Shown here: positions 8,707 to 16,349 of the stretch, piece after piece | Layout: the number at the start of each line of letters is the position of its first letter | Position numbering within the stretch: the first letter of the stretch is position 1 | Source: Butyrivibrio proteoclasticus B316 | GTDB taxonomy: Bacteria; Bacillota; Clostridia; Lachnospirales; Lachnospiraceae | Direction: 5' to 3' | Length of the DNA stretch: 50,363 nt | Assembly: GCF_000145035.1 (NCBI RefSeq) | Contig: NC_014387.1 | Location: forward strand, 3,271,969-3,322,331 | The notes under the pieces: model-generated | The model's input: only the letters and a program-made list of their open reading frames with translations | Told to the model about the DNA's origin: nothing | Databases searched by the model: none | Program-made: the position numbers and the translations under genes

Positions 8707-8934
8707 TTACTTCTTGAACAATCCACCTGCAAGATCCTTGAGATCTCCGAGGTCAAGCTTACCGTCTGCTACTGCAGCCTGAACTTTCTTGATGTCGTCT
8801 TCACTAACATCAATGTTGGCTTTCTTCAGAAGCGCAACGCCTTCCTTGGGGTCAGCCTTGGCAATCTGAGCCATGAGCTCTTTGTTACCATTGATCTTCT
8901 TGATAATGTCTGCTACGTCCAAAATACTTCCCAT
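8707..8934 (-). CDS. Small helical protein of unknown function, Nif11-leader-like look
   Basis: A 75-residue acidic/basic helical protein starting MGSILDVADIIKKINGNKE. The ATG at 8934 follows TTGGAGGAGAAACAA. It has the general build of Nif11-type leader domains: an amphipathic helix with ELMAQIAKADPKEGVALLKK, then ANIDVSEDDIKKV, and a late Gly-Gly in LAGGLFKK. Only four residues follow the Gly-Gly, so there is no core peptide and no evidence of peptide modification enzymes nearby. It is in line with, and 53 bp after, the FMN split-barrel gene. I do not recognise a specific family. Confidence 0.55.
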   Translation of the reverse strand: MGSILDVADIIKKINGNKELMAQIAKADPKEGVALLKKANIDVSEDDIKKVQAAVADGKLDLGDLKDLAGGLFKK

Positions 8935-8987
8935 TTGTTTCTCCTCCAATCTTGCTTTTTGTTTATTGTTCGTTAAAGCGTCGCCGC

Positions 8988-9497
8988 TCAAACTTCTAAA
9001 TGCTGCCTGTTTCCATAGCCATCCTTCTTAAGATCTGAATCAAGCAGATCATAACTCTCCGGTACGATCTTAATCAGATTCATAGGCATCGGAAGTTTCT
9101 TCATTGCTTCCACAGGAATCCTCTTGTGCTCCATGATCTTCAGGTATTCATCCGTGAAGGGCTCAACCATGCTGGCAAGTCCCATCACCTGAAGACTCTT
9201 AAGCTGATGGAATCCACCATAGGGCTCATAGATAGCAAATGCCACATGCTTATTATTCTTCAGAGCCTTGAACTTCAGACCTCCTTCGGAAAAGAGATAA
9301 AAGCTGCCATCCACATAGTTGTACTCAATCGGAGTACATCTCACAAAATCCCCTGATGCGACAGCCAATGCACATGTATTGTGTGCCTTTATAAACTCAT
9401 CAATCTTATCCTTAAGAGCATCTTCCTTCATGTGGACAGAATCCTTATCCTTTTCTAACCACACTGATGCTGCTTTTTCATAATCTATTTCCCACAT
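8988..9497 (-). CDS. Pyridoxamine 5'-phosphate oxidase-like FMN split-barrel protein
   Basis: A 169-residue protein with the split-barrel pattern: KIDEFIKAHNTCALAVASGDFVRCTPIEYNY, followed by FYLFSEGGLKFKALKNNKHVAFAIYEP. Members bind FMN, haem or F420; the cofactor and substrate cannot be told from sequence alone. The ATG follows GGAGGAACAAAAGTA. The upstream gene ends in TAATG, sharing one base with this start, so translation is probably coupled. Confidence 0.8.
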   Translation of the reverse strand: MWEIDYEKAASVWLEKDKDSVHMKEDALKDKIDEFIKAHNTCALAVASGDFVRCTPIEYNYVDGSFYLFSEGGLKFKALKNNKHVAFAIYEPYGGFHQLKSLQVMGLASMVEPFTDEYLKIMEHKRIPVEAMKKLPMPMNLIKIVPESYDLLDSDLKKDGYGNRQHLEV

Positions 9498-9835
9498 TAC
9501 TTTTGTTCCTCCAGATACCTAACCTTCTTTCCATGAGCCAAAGCATACTCAATCTCACTTCTGGTACTGTCACCGATATAGCCTCCGACATTGATAACAA
9601 AGATCTCGTCAGACATATCAATCTTGCGCTTATGGATATCGTCCAGCATTTCCTTGGTCTTGGTAAGAGTACCTTCATCCATATTTTCCCAGACTTCATA
9701 ATCCCCTGAATGGCCAAACAATCCAACACTGATTACTATTTTGCCTTCCAGCGTCAGCTTCTTCTGGACTTCCATAAACTGATCTTTAAAACGTGTGCTC
9801 CCACACAGCGTAATTACCGGATATTTCCCCTGCAT
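9497..9835 (-). CDS. DUF4406-like nucleotide/nucleoside-binding small protein
   Basis: A 112-residue protein: ITLCGSTRFKDQFMEV near the start, then DDIHKRKIDMSDEIFVINVGGYIGDST and EIEYALAHGKKVRYLE. This is the fold of nucleoside 2-deoxyribosyltransferase-like and DUF4406 proteins, which recognise nucleotide-type ligands. The ATG at 9835 follows TTAGGAGG at 10 bp; a TTG at 9844 is an alternative. It overlaps the next gene by one base (TAATG). The exact reaction is unknown. Confidence 0.75.
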   Translation of the reverse strand: MQGKYPVITLCGSTRFKDQFMEVQKKLTLEGKIVISVGLFGHSGDYEVWENMDEGTLTKTKEMLDDIHKRKIDMSDEIFVINVGGYIGDSTRSEIEYALAHGKKVRYLEEQK

Positions 9836-9853
9836 CCCCAACAAACCTCCTAA

Positions 9854-10282
9854 TCACCAATACCTATTCCTTCGTTCTTCCTCTTCAATAAGCGCCTCAA
9901 GATATAGTTGCTGCAGTTCAGCCTTGCTTAAACTGTAAACATACTCTCTAAGTTCCTCATAGTGGCGCTGTTCTTCCTCTTCTTCCTCTTTTTCCCATTC
10001 CTCAACCTGCTTAAGGAAGTCTTCTGCCGCCTTTGGCTCCGCAGTGAAATAAAGAGCTATCATGTGCTTACATATAACTCTCCTACCCTCAGCAAAAGGA
10101 CATGTACACGTAGATCTCCTCGGATGCTCCTTGTCTATGTGAACATGATAAAGCTGCTCACCCCGAACAGTTCCATCGTATGTATACGGACCTGTCTTCT
10201 CTACAGATTTCGTTTTCTTGGCATTGTAATAATCCATTCCACGCCATACTGAATTTCCACTGGCAAGTTCAATCAGCCCCAT
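9854..10282 (-). CDS. SWIM zinc-finger protein
   Basis: A 142-residue protein with the SWIM motif CxCxnCxH seen as CTCPFAEGRRVICKH (about residues 59-73). SWIM domains bind zinc and mediate nucleic-acid or protein contacts. The C-terminal half is a long highly charged helix (EEWEKEEEEEEQRHYEELRE), likely coiled coil. GGGGAG lies 6 bp before the ATG. It heads the small operon that continues with the DUF4406-like and split-barrel genes. Confidence 0.8.
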   Translation of the reverse strand: MGLIELASGNSVWRGMDYYNAKKTKSVEKTGPYTYDGTVRGEQLYHVHIDKEHPRRSTCTCPFAEGRRVICKHMIALYFTAEPKAAEDFLKQVEEWEKEEEEEEQRHYEELREYVYSLSKAELQQLYLEALIEEEERRNRYW

Positions 10283-10311
10283 ACAACACTCCCCTTATAT
10301 ATTCTTATTCA

Positions 10312-10384
10312 TGGAGCATACGAGGCTCGAAATCGTGACCTCTTCCATGCCATGGAAGCGCACTCCCAGCTGCGCCAATGCCCC
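10312..10384 (-). tRNA. tRNA-Ala (anticodon GGC)
   Basis: A 73-nt cloverleaf reads 5'-GGGGCAT ... ATGCTCC-A on the minus strand. The acceptor has one G-T pair, the D stem is GCGC/GCGC, the anticodon stem is CTTCC/GGAAG with loop ATGGCAT (anticodon GGC), and the T loop is TTCGAGC. The T stem ACGAT/CTCGT has a T-C mismatch at the normally invariant 53-61 pair. No CCA is encoded; TGA follows the discriminator A. A TATAAT lies about 20 bp upstream. It is probably a functional alanine tRNA, or one that has begun to drift. Confidence 0.8.
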
Positions 10385-10402
10385 TAATTTCCAACTTACT
10401 CT

Positions 10403-10408
10403 ATTATA
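10403..10408 (-). promoter_or_regulatory. -10 box of the tRNA-Ala gene
   Basis: TATAAT on the minus strand, about 19 bp upstream of the tRNA 5' end. The -35 region (TAGCAT at 17 bp) is poor, so only the -10 is called. Confidence 0.5.
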
Positions 10409-10509
10409 TGCAAAAAAGCACTTCCATGCTATATGAGCCATGAAAGTGTATCTATGTTAAATCCCCTTTTATAAGCGGGTTAATGTTGGGAGGAAGGCCA
10501 TCAACAATT

Positions 10510-10535
10510 TGGGATGACCTTTGTGTGTTATGAAA
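10510..10535 (-). other. Stem-loop downstream of the 65-residue gene
   Basis: On the minus strand AGGTCATC pairs with GATGGCCT around a 10-nt loop, about 50 bp past the stop codon of the 10586 gene. No T run follows (TCCTCCC), so it is not a classical terminator. The rest of 10410-10585 shows nothing I can name. Confidence 0.35.
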
Positions 10536-10585
10536 GTTTCTATTACAAAATAAAATGTAATGCTTGTTATCCATAATCTGCCTCC

Positions 10586-10783
10586 TTACCAGCCCATGTC
10601 ATCCATGTCATCTTCGAAATCGAGCCAGGCCTCCAAGTGATCATCTTCCCTGTCGCGCCTAAATTCTTTCTGCTTCCGATCAAAATTCTTTCGTTCTTTC
10701 TTAGACATTCCGCCTACAAGGCTCTTATACTGAGATTCTGAAATTCTTACATCTTTATCCTTTTCTCTTTTTCCAAAAAACAT
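10586..10783 (-). CDS. Small highly charged protein of unknown function
   Basis: A 65-residue protein beginning MFFGKREKDKDVRISESQYK. Its middle is basic and its tail strongly acidic (DFEDDMDDMGW). Start at 10783 with AAGAAAGGA upstream. It has no recognisable domain. The basic-then-acidic composition suggests a nucleic-acid or chaperone-like helper, but that is speculation. It lies 68 bp after the 10852 gene, in the same direction. Confidence 0.5.
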   Translation of the reverse strand: MFFGKREKDKDVRISESQYKSLVGGMSKKERKNFDRKQKEFRRDREDDHLEAWLDFEDDMDDMGW

Positions 10784-10851
10784 ATCTTTACCATCCTTTC
10801 TTAGAAATGCAGGGAGAGCACGATATATGATCATGCCCCGCCCCAACATTG

Positions 10852-11289
10852 TTAATTCATTTCCTCAGCTACTATTCTCTGGCACTCCCTTAAGAGGCTC
10901 ATGTTGCTGCAAAGAACCAGGACATCACCCCAGCACATTGAGATCTCTTCAGGAAGATCTTCGATATACTCAAATCTTCTTGTAATCGCGAAGTCCTCGT
11001 AACCTGTTATGTCGTTAAATCCATTTATCTCGCGGTCCTCCTGATCAAAGATGTCCTGCATCTCTTCTGATGACTCACCACAGAACACGATGTTTTTACA
11101 TCCTCTTCTCAAGATTATGTCCGCAGCTGCCCTGCTCAGGTTGTCGTTGGCGAGCTCATCTGTGACGATGATCACGGTGTGACCTGACAGATCACGCAGG
11201 CTCTTCTTGTTAGCAAAGAACGTTGTGCTAAGAAGTCCATATGTAACATTGGAGCATATTGTCTGTTCCGGATATAAAAACATTGTCAT
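10852..11289 (-). CDS. Protein of unknown function, Rossmann-like pattern
   Basis: A 145-residue protein not recognised. Hydrophobic strands alternate with helices (HTVIIVTDEL, DIILRRGCKNIVFCGESSEE, CWGDVLVLCSNM), which fits a small alpha/beta fold with a GES-type loop. The ATG at 11289 follows GAAGGAGGAACCTC. It is divergent from the frameshifted gene at 11482 and followed by the small charged protein. Confidence 0.5.
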   Translation of the reverse strand: MTMFLYPEQTICSNVTYGLLSTTFFANKKSLRDLSGHTVIIVTDELANDNLSRAAADIILRRGCKNIVFCGESSEEMQDIFDQEDREINGFNDITGYEDFAITRRFEYIEDLPEEISMCWGDVLVLCSNMSLLRECQRIVAEEMN

Positions 11290-11437
11290 GAGGTTCCTCC
11301 TTCTTTTTGAATCTAAGTTCACTTTCGTTTGTTGTACCTAGCTTGTACTCATATATTAAAAAATCAAGAGTCCCATAAAAATGACAACTGTATATTGTGG
11401 TTTCAACCAGAATTTCAGCTTTCAGATATACAATATG

Positions 11438-11446
11438 TGGTATAAT
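11438..11446 (+). promoter_or_regulatory. Extended -10 promoter for the gene at 11482
   Basis: TGGTATAAT is an extended -10 element (TGN plus TATAAT), 36 bp before the ATG at 11482. No good -35 is seen, as is common for extended -10 promoters. Confidence 0.55.
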
Positions 11447-11481
11447 CTTTTTCAAGACTAAATTCAAAAGAGGATTCTAAC

Positions 11482-11813
11482 ATGAATGGAATTACAAAAG
11501 CTGATTGGAAATTGTTCATAGAAAAGGTTCCTGAGTGGCAGGAAACCTTCATGGAAAAACTTTAAAAGAATATGTTAAGATGCTTCAGAGCAAGAAGCCT
11601 GCATCCACCAAATTCTGGGATCTTGATAAGCGCATAAAAGCTGACAAGAAAAATCCCGGAGTGCAGATGCAACTTGATAAGGGTGAAGCTATTTACGATA
11701 TTGTAAAAATGATAAATCTTGGGATCATTACAAAGGAAGATCTCGCTGACTTTAGCGATGATCTGAAAGAATCGGTTCAGGAATTAATAGACCGCCATTA
11801 TGGACAGTGGTAA
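11482..11813 (+). pseudogene. Frameshifted gene of a conserved Lachnospiraceae family of unknown function
   Basis: The N-terminal part (MNGITKADWKLFIEKVPEWQ, with AGAGGA before the ATG at 11482) runs into TAA at 11563. The rest of the family pattern (KEYVKMLQSKK, then KFWDLDKRIKADKKNPGVQ and ITKEDLADFSDDLKE) continues in another frame to 11813. Relative proteins, as I recall them, read MEKLxKEY without a break, so one base appears to be missing after the CTT codon at 11560-11562. A GTG start at 11535 could still give a truncated product. Its role is unknown; it may be a recently broken gene or an assembly error. Confidence 0.7.
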
Positions 11814-11819
11814 AGAGAA

Positions 11820-11866
11820 AGCTGTTGATGGAGTGAGATTGATCACTTCATCAACAGCTCTTTTAT
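11820..11866 (+). terminator. Rho-independent terminator after the frameshifted gene
   Basis: AGCTGTTGATGGAGTGA pairs with TCACTTCATCAACAGCT (one G-T pair) and is followed by CTTTTATT. A clear plus-strand terminator just after the stop codon, so the locus was a normal transcription unit. Confidence 0.85.
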
Positions 11867-11910
11867 TAACTTCTCATTTGATACCGGAGTATCTTTAGTG
11901 TCACTTTCTC

Positions 11911-12678
11911 TTATCCCACCGGCTTCTTGCCAATAAGTTTTATAATCGCAGAATCATCCGCCTCTTCATACATCTCTTTTACATGGTCAAAGAGTCTCTG
12001 CCAAGACTCAGCTGGGCTTTCGCCATATGCCTTAGTAACAAGATCTCTGCCCCAGACAGCTTCAGGACACAGCATGATAGATACTGCCATGCCATACTCG
12101 TCACCCTTCTTGTTCTTTCTGCGAACAAAGTCTGTGATCACAAGGTATGTCTGCATCTGCAGACCAGTGATAATGCCGGGGAAATTCTTGCTGCCTTCTT
12201 TTCCAAAGCCGCACTGTTTCTTTAACTCTGTAGAAAGAATCCTCTCAGTACTGTAAACAGTATCGCCGTCTTCATTCTCCGACACATATACATCCATGAT
12301 GGTCTTCTCTCTTCTGTTAGCCAGGCCATCTTCCCAGCGCGCATCAAAGTCATAACCGCTACGCCTGTAATTAGCAAAATATGGAAGCCACTCCAGACTG
12401 ATGAATCCCGCCTTCTTATCAAAGAATTTGCCATAGGCAACTTTGCCACGCCTTGCTATAGTCTCACGCCATTCCCATGGATCTCTTGATTCATTACCGG
12501 TCCACCAGTACTTTGGATCAGTCCATTCCTCGACAGAGAAACCTGCAACATCATTACCAAACAACGGCAGGAATCCAACTTCATTTACATAATCTTCCAG
12601 TTCTTCTACTGTATGAATGCATTCAGGATGTTTCCAGTCCACTCCATGCATTACCCATACACCATTTTCTACTGACAT
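11911..12678 (-). CDS. Conserved protein, possibly AlkZ-related
   Basis: A 255-residue soluble protein starting MSVENGVWVMHGVDWKHPE. ATG at 12678 with GAGG 8 bp upstream; a longer frame running into the next gene is not used. A central block (DPWEWRETIARRGKVAYGKF, then FISLEWLPYFANYRRSGYDF) resembles proteins that I recall being labelled AlkZ-related in clostridia. AlkZ itself is a DNA glycosylase for crosslinks. I see no proof of glycosylase activity here. It follows the membrane protein gene by 17 bp, so the two are probably cotranscribed. Confidence 0.6.
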   Translation of the reverse strand: MSVENGVWVMHGVDWKHPECIHTVEELEDYVNEVGFLPLFGNDVAGFSVEEWTDPKYWWTGNESRDPWEWRETIARRGKVAYGKFFDKKAGFISLEWLPYFANYRRSGYDFDARWEDGLANRREKTIMDVYVSENEDGDTVYSTERILSTELKKQCGFGKEGSKNFPGIITGLQMQTYLVITDFVRRKNKKGDEYGMAVSIMLCPEAVWGRDLVTKAYGESPAESWQRLFDHVKEMYEEADDSAIIKLIGKKPVG

Positions 12679-12695
12679 ATCTTTTTCCTCGACCT

Positions 12696-13406
12696 TTATA
12701 AAAATAATGCAATCATCCAGATATAGCAGATTGTCTTTGGTATCATCATCATTCCAAGCATCGGCTTTTTCTTTGCTCCAAGCACTACTATCATGTAGCA
12801 GACAAAACTTATTGTTACAAGAACTGCCAACAGCCACTCCTGATACCATAAGATCAGGTACAGGACTGTGATCACGCCCATGATTACGAATGGGATATTT
12901 CTATAAAGCCCCCATCTAGTCTCATTGCCCTTCGAAAACCAGTGATTCTGAGGGAACAGACATAGGATGATACGGATTAATGCTAGCACATTCAGCACAA
13001 GATACAGAGTAAACTTCTCCGGCATTACTGAACTGACATCATACTTCCCATGCTTTACTGATAGTGCTGCAAAGAAGAAAATGTAGAAAACTGTCATGGT
13101 AATTGATGAGATCAGATTGCCAAGGCCAAGCCAGAATTCTCTTTTTCTCTGTACTTCTTTATCAGATGCCTCTTCCTTAAAATTGATTACTATTCTTGGA
13201 ATCAGATGAAATGCATCTCCTCCGCCAAGAAGCAGAGTCATCACAGCGCAGATTCTGAATAACAAGTCGCCAGTACTTAGAGTACGGGTGGTAAATATGA
13301 TCCCGGCGATGAGTGCAAATACCAGATATCCGATGCAAAAAGCATTCTCACCTATTCTCATTCCTAAAGGTTTTTCTTTTGTCTTCGATGTCATTGTTTT
13401 TTCCAT
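12696..13406 (-). CDS. Multispanning membrane protein of unknown function
   Basis: A 236-residue integral membrane protein with about seven hydrophobic segments (starting at about residue 20). The loops are short and the only sizeable hydrophilic piece is NFKEEASDKEVQRKREF, about residues 75-91. I recognise no transport or enzyme motif. ATG at 13406; a second ATG four codons later is an alternative. It is 17 bp upstream of the AlkZ-related gene. Confidence 0.6.
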   Translation of the reverse strand: MEKTMTSKTKEKPLGMRIGENAFCIGYLVFALIAGIIFTTRTLSTGDLLFRICAVMTLLLGGGDAFHLIPRIVINFKEEASDKEVQRKREFWLGLGNLISSITMTVFYIFFFAALSVKHGKYDVSSVMPEKFTLYLVLNVLALIRIILCLFPQNHWFSKGNETRWGLYRNIPFVIMGVITVLYLILWYQEWLLAVLVTISFVCYMIVVLGAKKKPMLGMMMIPKTICYIWMIALFL

Positions 13407-13437
13407 TCCGTCCTGTATTCATAAGTTCAACACTTTT

Positions 13438-13656
13438 TCACTTAGCTTTTGAAAACAGCCACTCCTTAACTTCATCATCCTGCCCGGCAGGAACCCAACT
13501 GCAGTGAGGATTTATGCCATATCTTTCCTTCAACTCGCCAGCTTTATACTCTGTATAACGCAGGTCCGGATGAATTTCCCTTAGCTCTTCGTATATATCC
13601 CTTGAGCCCAAATGAGCACTATATCCGTCCGTCTTATAAGATGCCTTTACTACCAT
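13438..13656 (-). CDS. Small hypothetical protein
   Basis: A 72-residue protein (MVVKASYKTDGYSAHLGSRD...) with no recognised domain. GAGG lies 10 bp before the ATG. It ends 32 bp before the membrane protein gene, in the same direction. The compact charged sequence with a late Cys-Ser-Trp-Val-Pro segment may be a small binding domain, but nothing more can be said. Confidence 0.5.
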   Translation of the reverse strand: MVVKASYKTDGYSAHLGSRDIYEELREIHPDLRYTEYKAGELKERYGINPHCSWVPAGQDDEVKEWLFSKAK

Positions 13657-13702
13657 GTCATATAATCCTCATTTATATTAAAAGAAAAATCAAATCCATT
13701 TA

Positions 13703-14419
13703 TCATTCTTTTCGAACATAAATTAGAAGGAAATTCAGAATATCATACAGACCCTTATCCAAAAACTCCTTATCGCGTATGCCATATTCATGTCCTGATT
13801 CAAACCATTCCCGCCAAGCGATATCGTAGCAATCAGCCTCCTTGACTTCGATATCGCATCGGTCTTGGCACTCATCCTTCAACAGTTTTTCCCACCAAGA
13901 TGCTGTCTTGAAAAGTTCCGAATCATCGCCTTCCGCCCATGTCTCAAATATTTCTTTAAGCTCACCTTGCGGCTGTTCCTTTAACCCCGGAACCGCGATC
14001 ATAACTGTACCGCCTTTTTTTACATATGGTAGTACCTTCTCAGAAAAGATGCCTTCTTTACATCCAAAGTAATGATATGCATCTACACTGACTATGGCAT
14101 CGAAATACTCTTCAGCAAAAGGCATGTCCATGGCATCACCATGAATTGGAATAATTTTGTCTTCCAGACCATTATCCTGAATCCTTCGGTAGTTTTCTGT
14201 TGCGGGTACCCAAAGATCAAATGCGTATACATGCTCTGCATCCGTTTCATTTGCTACAAACATCGATGTTAAGGCATAACCGCACCCCAAATCCAGTGTT
14301 CTGTTAAAGCTAGCTCCTTCAGGTCTTTTGCGAATCAATTCATCTAGCAGCCTAAAGGAATTCGGTCCCATCAAATATTCCTTTGTAAAATACTTCTTGT
14401 ACATTTCTATACTGTTCAT
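13703..14419 (-). CDS. Class I SAM-dependent methyltransferase
   Basis: A 238-residue methyltransferase. Motif I, which binds S-adenosylmethionine, is LDLGCGYAL; the acidic motif II is VYAFDLWVP; motif IV is FDAIVSVDAYHYFG. The start ATG at 14419 has GGAGG 9 bp upstream. The methyl acceptor is unknown; the overall form resembles small-molecule methyltransferases. It is 34 bp downstream of the DUF5131 fragment and may once have been cotranscribed with it. Confidence 0.88.
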   Translation of the reverse strand: MNSIEMYKKYFTKEYLMGPNSFRLLDELIRKRPEGASFNRTLDLGCGYALTSMFVANETDAEHVYAFDLWVPATENYRRIQDNGLEDKIIPIHGDAMDMPFAEEYFDAIVSVDAYHYFGCKEGIFSEKVLPYVKKGGTVMIAVPGLKEQPQGELKEIFETWAEGDDSELFKTASWWEKLLKDECQDRCDIEVKEADCYDIAWREWFESGHEYGIRDKEFLDKGLYDILNFLLIYVRKE

Positions 14420-14453
14420 AAACAGCGTCCTCCATAGCACAATATTTAGAAAG

Positions 14454-14747
14454 TTATAAATCCAATCCAGCTTTATGCGCCTGGATATGCTGTAGCTTTC
14501 TTGGGATGTTATAAAGCTTCCCATCCTTAATCAGTTTTGCTCCTGTCTGGTGATAATAAAATGAGATTCCGTTCTCTTTACACTGTAACCATACCTTCTC
14601 TACCCATTTATAATCGCAGACCCTTGCATTTGCTCCTGACTCTCCACCTACGGAAACCTCCTCGATGAGCGGTCGCCCATCGGAAGTCCTGTATTTTTCG
14701 ATATATGGACTCAAATCCACCTCAGTCAGCATAGGTTCTATCATCAC
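14454..14747 (-). pseudogene. C-terminal fragment of a DUF5131 (phage Gp37/Gp68-like) protein
   Basis: 97 residues match only the end of DUF5131 proteins: EPMLTEVDLSPYIEKY, then VSVGGESGANARVCDYKWVE, FYYHQTGAKLIKDGKLYNIP and a final IQAHKAGLDL. Full members are around 240 residues and include an N-terminal radical-SAM-like part, which is absent. Upstream is the stop codon of the acetyltransferase gene, so the 5' half was deleted. Possible expression as a short peptide cannot be excluded. Confidence 0.75.
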
Positions 14748-14756
14748 GGCATTCTT

Positions 14757-15206
14757 TCACTCATGTTTCTTAGAATAATAAATAAACTCGTTATCACGTC
14801 TTGCTTCTTTATACCCAAGCTTAGAATAAAATGCATTTGTTCTGACATTCCAAATGGGCGTATCCAACGTGAATTCCTTTGCATCTGAAAACATCGCCTC
14901 AATTTCCTGCATCATGTAGATTCCATAGCCTTTACGGAAATGCTCTGGACTTACAAATATCCTTCCGACGTTCAGCTTGTCTTTATCAGGAAACAGAATA
15001 GCTCCGCCAACAATCAATCCATCATCGGTTAACTTGTACAAATGATTTGATCTGGCCATCTTGGTATGAAAAGGCATAGACATGTATCCAGGTGGTCCGC
15101 CTGCTGAAGGTGCTCCGACCTGAACATCGCTGTCAAAAGCTCTTTTAGATATTCCATTTAGTGTCAAAGCATCAGAAGTTCTTGCTTTTACAAATTGTAG
15201 ACTCAT
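14757..15206 (-). CDS. GNAT acetyltransferase
   Basis: A 149-residue GCN5-related N-acetyltransferase. The acetyl-CoA pyrophosphate loop is RIFVSPEHFRKGYGIYMMQE (motif A; R-K-G-Y-G-I), followed by NAFYSKLGYKEARRD (motif B). The acceptor substrate is unknown. It ends 10 bp before the DUF5131 fragment and starts 15 bp after the upstream methyltransferase gene. Confidence 0.85.
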   Translation of the reverse strand: MSLQFVKARTSDALTLNGISKRAFDSDVQVGAPSAGGPPGYMSMPFHTKMARSNHLYKLTDDGLIVGGAILFPDKDKLNVGRIFVSPEHFRKGYGIYMMQEIEAMFSDAKEFTLDTPIWNVRTNAFYSKLGYKEARRDNEFIYYSKKHE

Positions 15207-15220
15207 GGCTCTTTACCTTA

Positions 15221-15871
15221 TCACCTTCCTGCTTTCAGTGTATATGTTGCTTCCCAATGATTAAGCACTTCTACTTTTGTAAATCCAGCAGCTATTAAAG
15301 CTTCCTTTTCATGCTCCACAGTCAGCGGAGTGTCATAATGATAAAACACTTCATCCGGCAAGTTCTGCTCTTTTCTTAGTCTAATCTGCTCCTGCCTGAA
15401 AAACGTTTCCTGTTCATCTGTCTCTGCAAAATAATCAGTCAGGATTAAATATCCATCGGGCTTAAGTGCCTGCCAAAGCTTCGCATATAAAGGAATCTTT
15501 TCCTCTTTTGAAAAGTGATGTAACGATTCCACAGAAACTGCAGCATCAAATATTCCATCTCCAAAGGGCACATCAAAGTATGACCCGCAGATTGTTGTAA
15601 TATCCTTATCCGGAAACTTAGCTTTTAGTGAATCAAGCATGGCTTCTGTGAGATCAATTCCGGTAACTTTTGCATTTGGATTTACCAAAAAGAATTCCTC
15701 TAATTCAAGTCCTGTTCCGCAACCCAGATCAAGCACCTTTGCGTTTTCACCGGCCGGCAAAAGAGCTGCTGTAAACTTATAAAATGAAGACGCGCCTTCA
15801 ATATTGCTCTTCATGTGCTCATCATACCCATTGATACGGGCAGTAAAGAAATCATCCATTCTTTCAAGCAT
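15221..15871 (-). CDS. Class I SAM-dependent methyltransferase
   Basis: A 216-residue methyltransferase with motif I VLDLGCGTGLELEEF, motif II VTGIDLTEAML and motif IV FDAAVSVESLHHFS, ending in a beta strand EATYTLKAG. GGGAG lies before the ATG. The full consensus motif I suggests an active enzyme; the substrate is unknown. It is part of a minus-strand run of single enzymes (acetyltransferases and methyltransferases) with short gaps. Confidence 0.9.
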   Translation of the reverse strand: MLERMDDFFTARINGYDEHMKSNIEGASSFYKFTAALLPAGENAKVLDLGCGTGLELEEFFLVNPNAKVTGIDLTEAMLDSLKAKFPDKDITTICGSYFDVPFGDGIFDAAVSVESLHHFSKEEKIPLYAKLWQALKPDGYLILTDYFAETDEQETFFRQEQIRLRKEQNLPDEVFYHYDTPLTVEHEKEALIAAGFTKVEVLNHWEATYTLKAGR

Positions 15872-15895
15872 GTTCTAATTTCTCCCAGTTATTTT

Positions 15896-16336
15896 TCATA
15901 GCTCCTTGGCAAATGATACATGCCCGTTTAATTCGATATAGCCATTCTTTTTATAGAACTCATATGCAGGCACATGCGCTTCTGTCTGTAAGAAGATCTG
16001 CTTCAGCCCCAGCTCTTTAATTGCCTTTTCTATTTCTGACAGGAAAAAGTTACCGGCTCCTGCGCCTTGCCTGTCAGTTCTTATACATAGTTCATCAATA
16101 TAGTATTCAGTCCCTTTATACCAGTGTTTTATGTAGCCCAAGGACATACCGATGAGTTCATCACCATCATATAACCCATATGTAAGCGAATATCCCTGTC
16201 CAATCAGATCATCTATATAGCAATCCAACTGCTTTTCATCTGACCAGTCATCGTTCCATGGTTCTATAGTAAACACACTTACAAACAGCTTTTTTATCGC
16301 TTCTTTTTGCTCAATTCCAATTCGCTTTAGTTCCAT
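15896..16336 (-). CDS. GNAT acetyltransferase, aminoglycoside 6'-acetyltransferase-like
   Basis: A 146-residue GNAT protein. The acetyl-CoA loop is RTDRQGAGAGNFFLSEIE and the C-terminal motif is HVPAYEFYKKNGYIELNG. The N-terminus (LFVSVFTIEPWNDDWSDEKQ) resembles AAC(6')-type and related small acetyltransferases. The family likeness alone does not establish drug resistance. Confidence 0.85.
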   Translation of the reverse strand: MELKRIGIEQKEAIKKLFVSVFTIEPWNDDWSDEKQLDCYIDDLIGQGYSLTYGLYDGDELIGMSLGYIKHWYKGTEYYIDELCIRTDRQGAGAGNFFLSEIEKAIKELGLKQIFLQTEAHVPAYEFYKKNGYIELNGHVSFAKEL

Positions 16337-16349
16337 TTATAGGCACCTC

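Noticed and set aside
11228..11467. 79-residue minus-strand frame upstream of the 10852 gene
   Set aside because: Overlaps the start of a better-supported gene in another frame, and contains the plus-strand promoter of the 11482 gene.
11560..11566. Programmed frameshift (CTTTAAAA) in the 11482 gene
   Set aside because: The slippery heptamer is not in the right phase for the upstream frame, and no stimulatory structure follows. A one-base loss is simpler.
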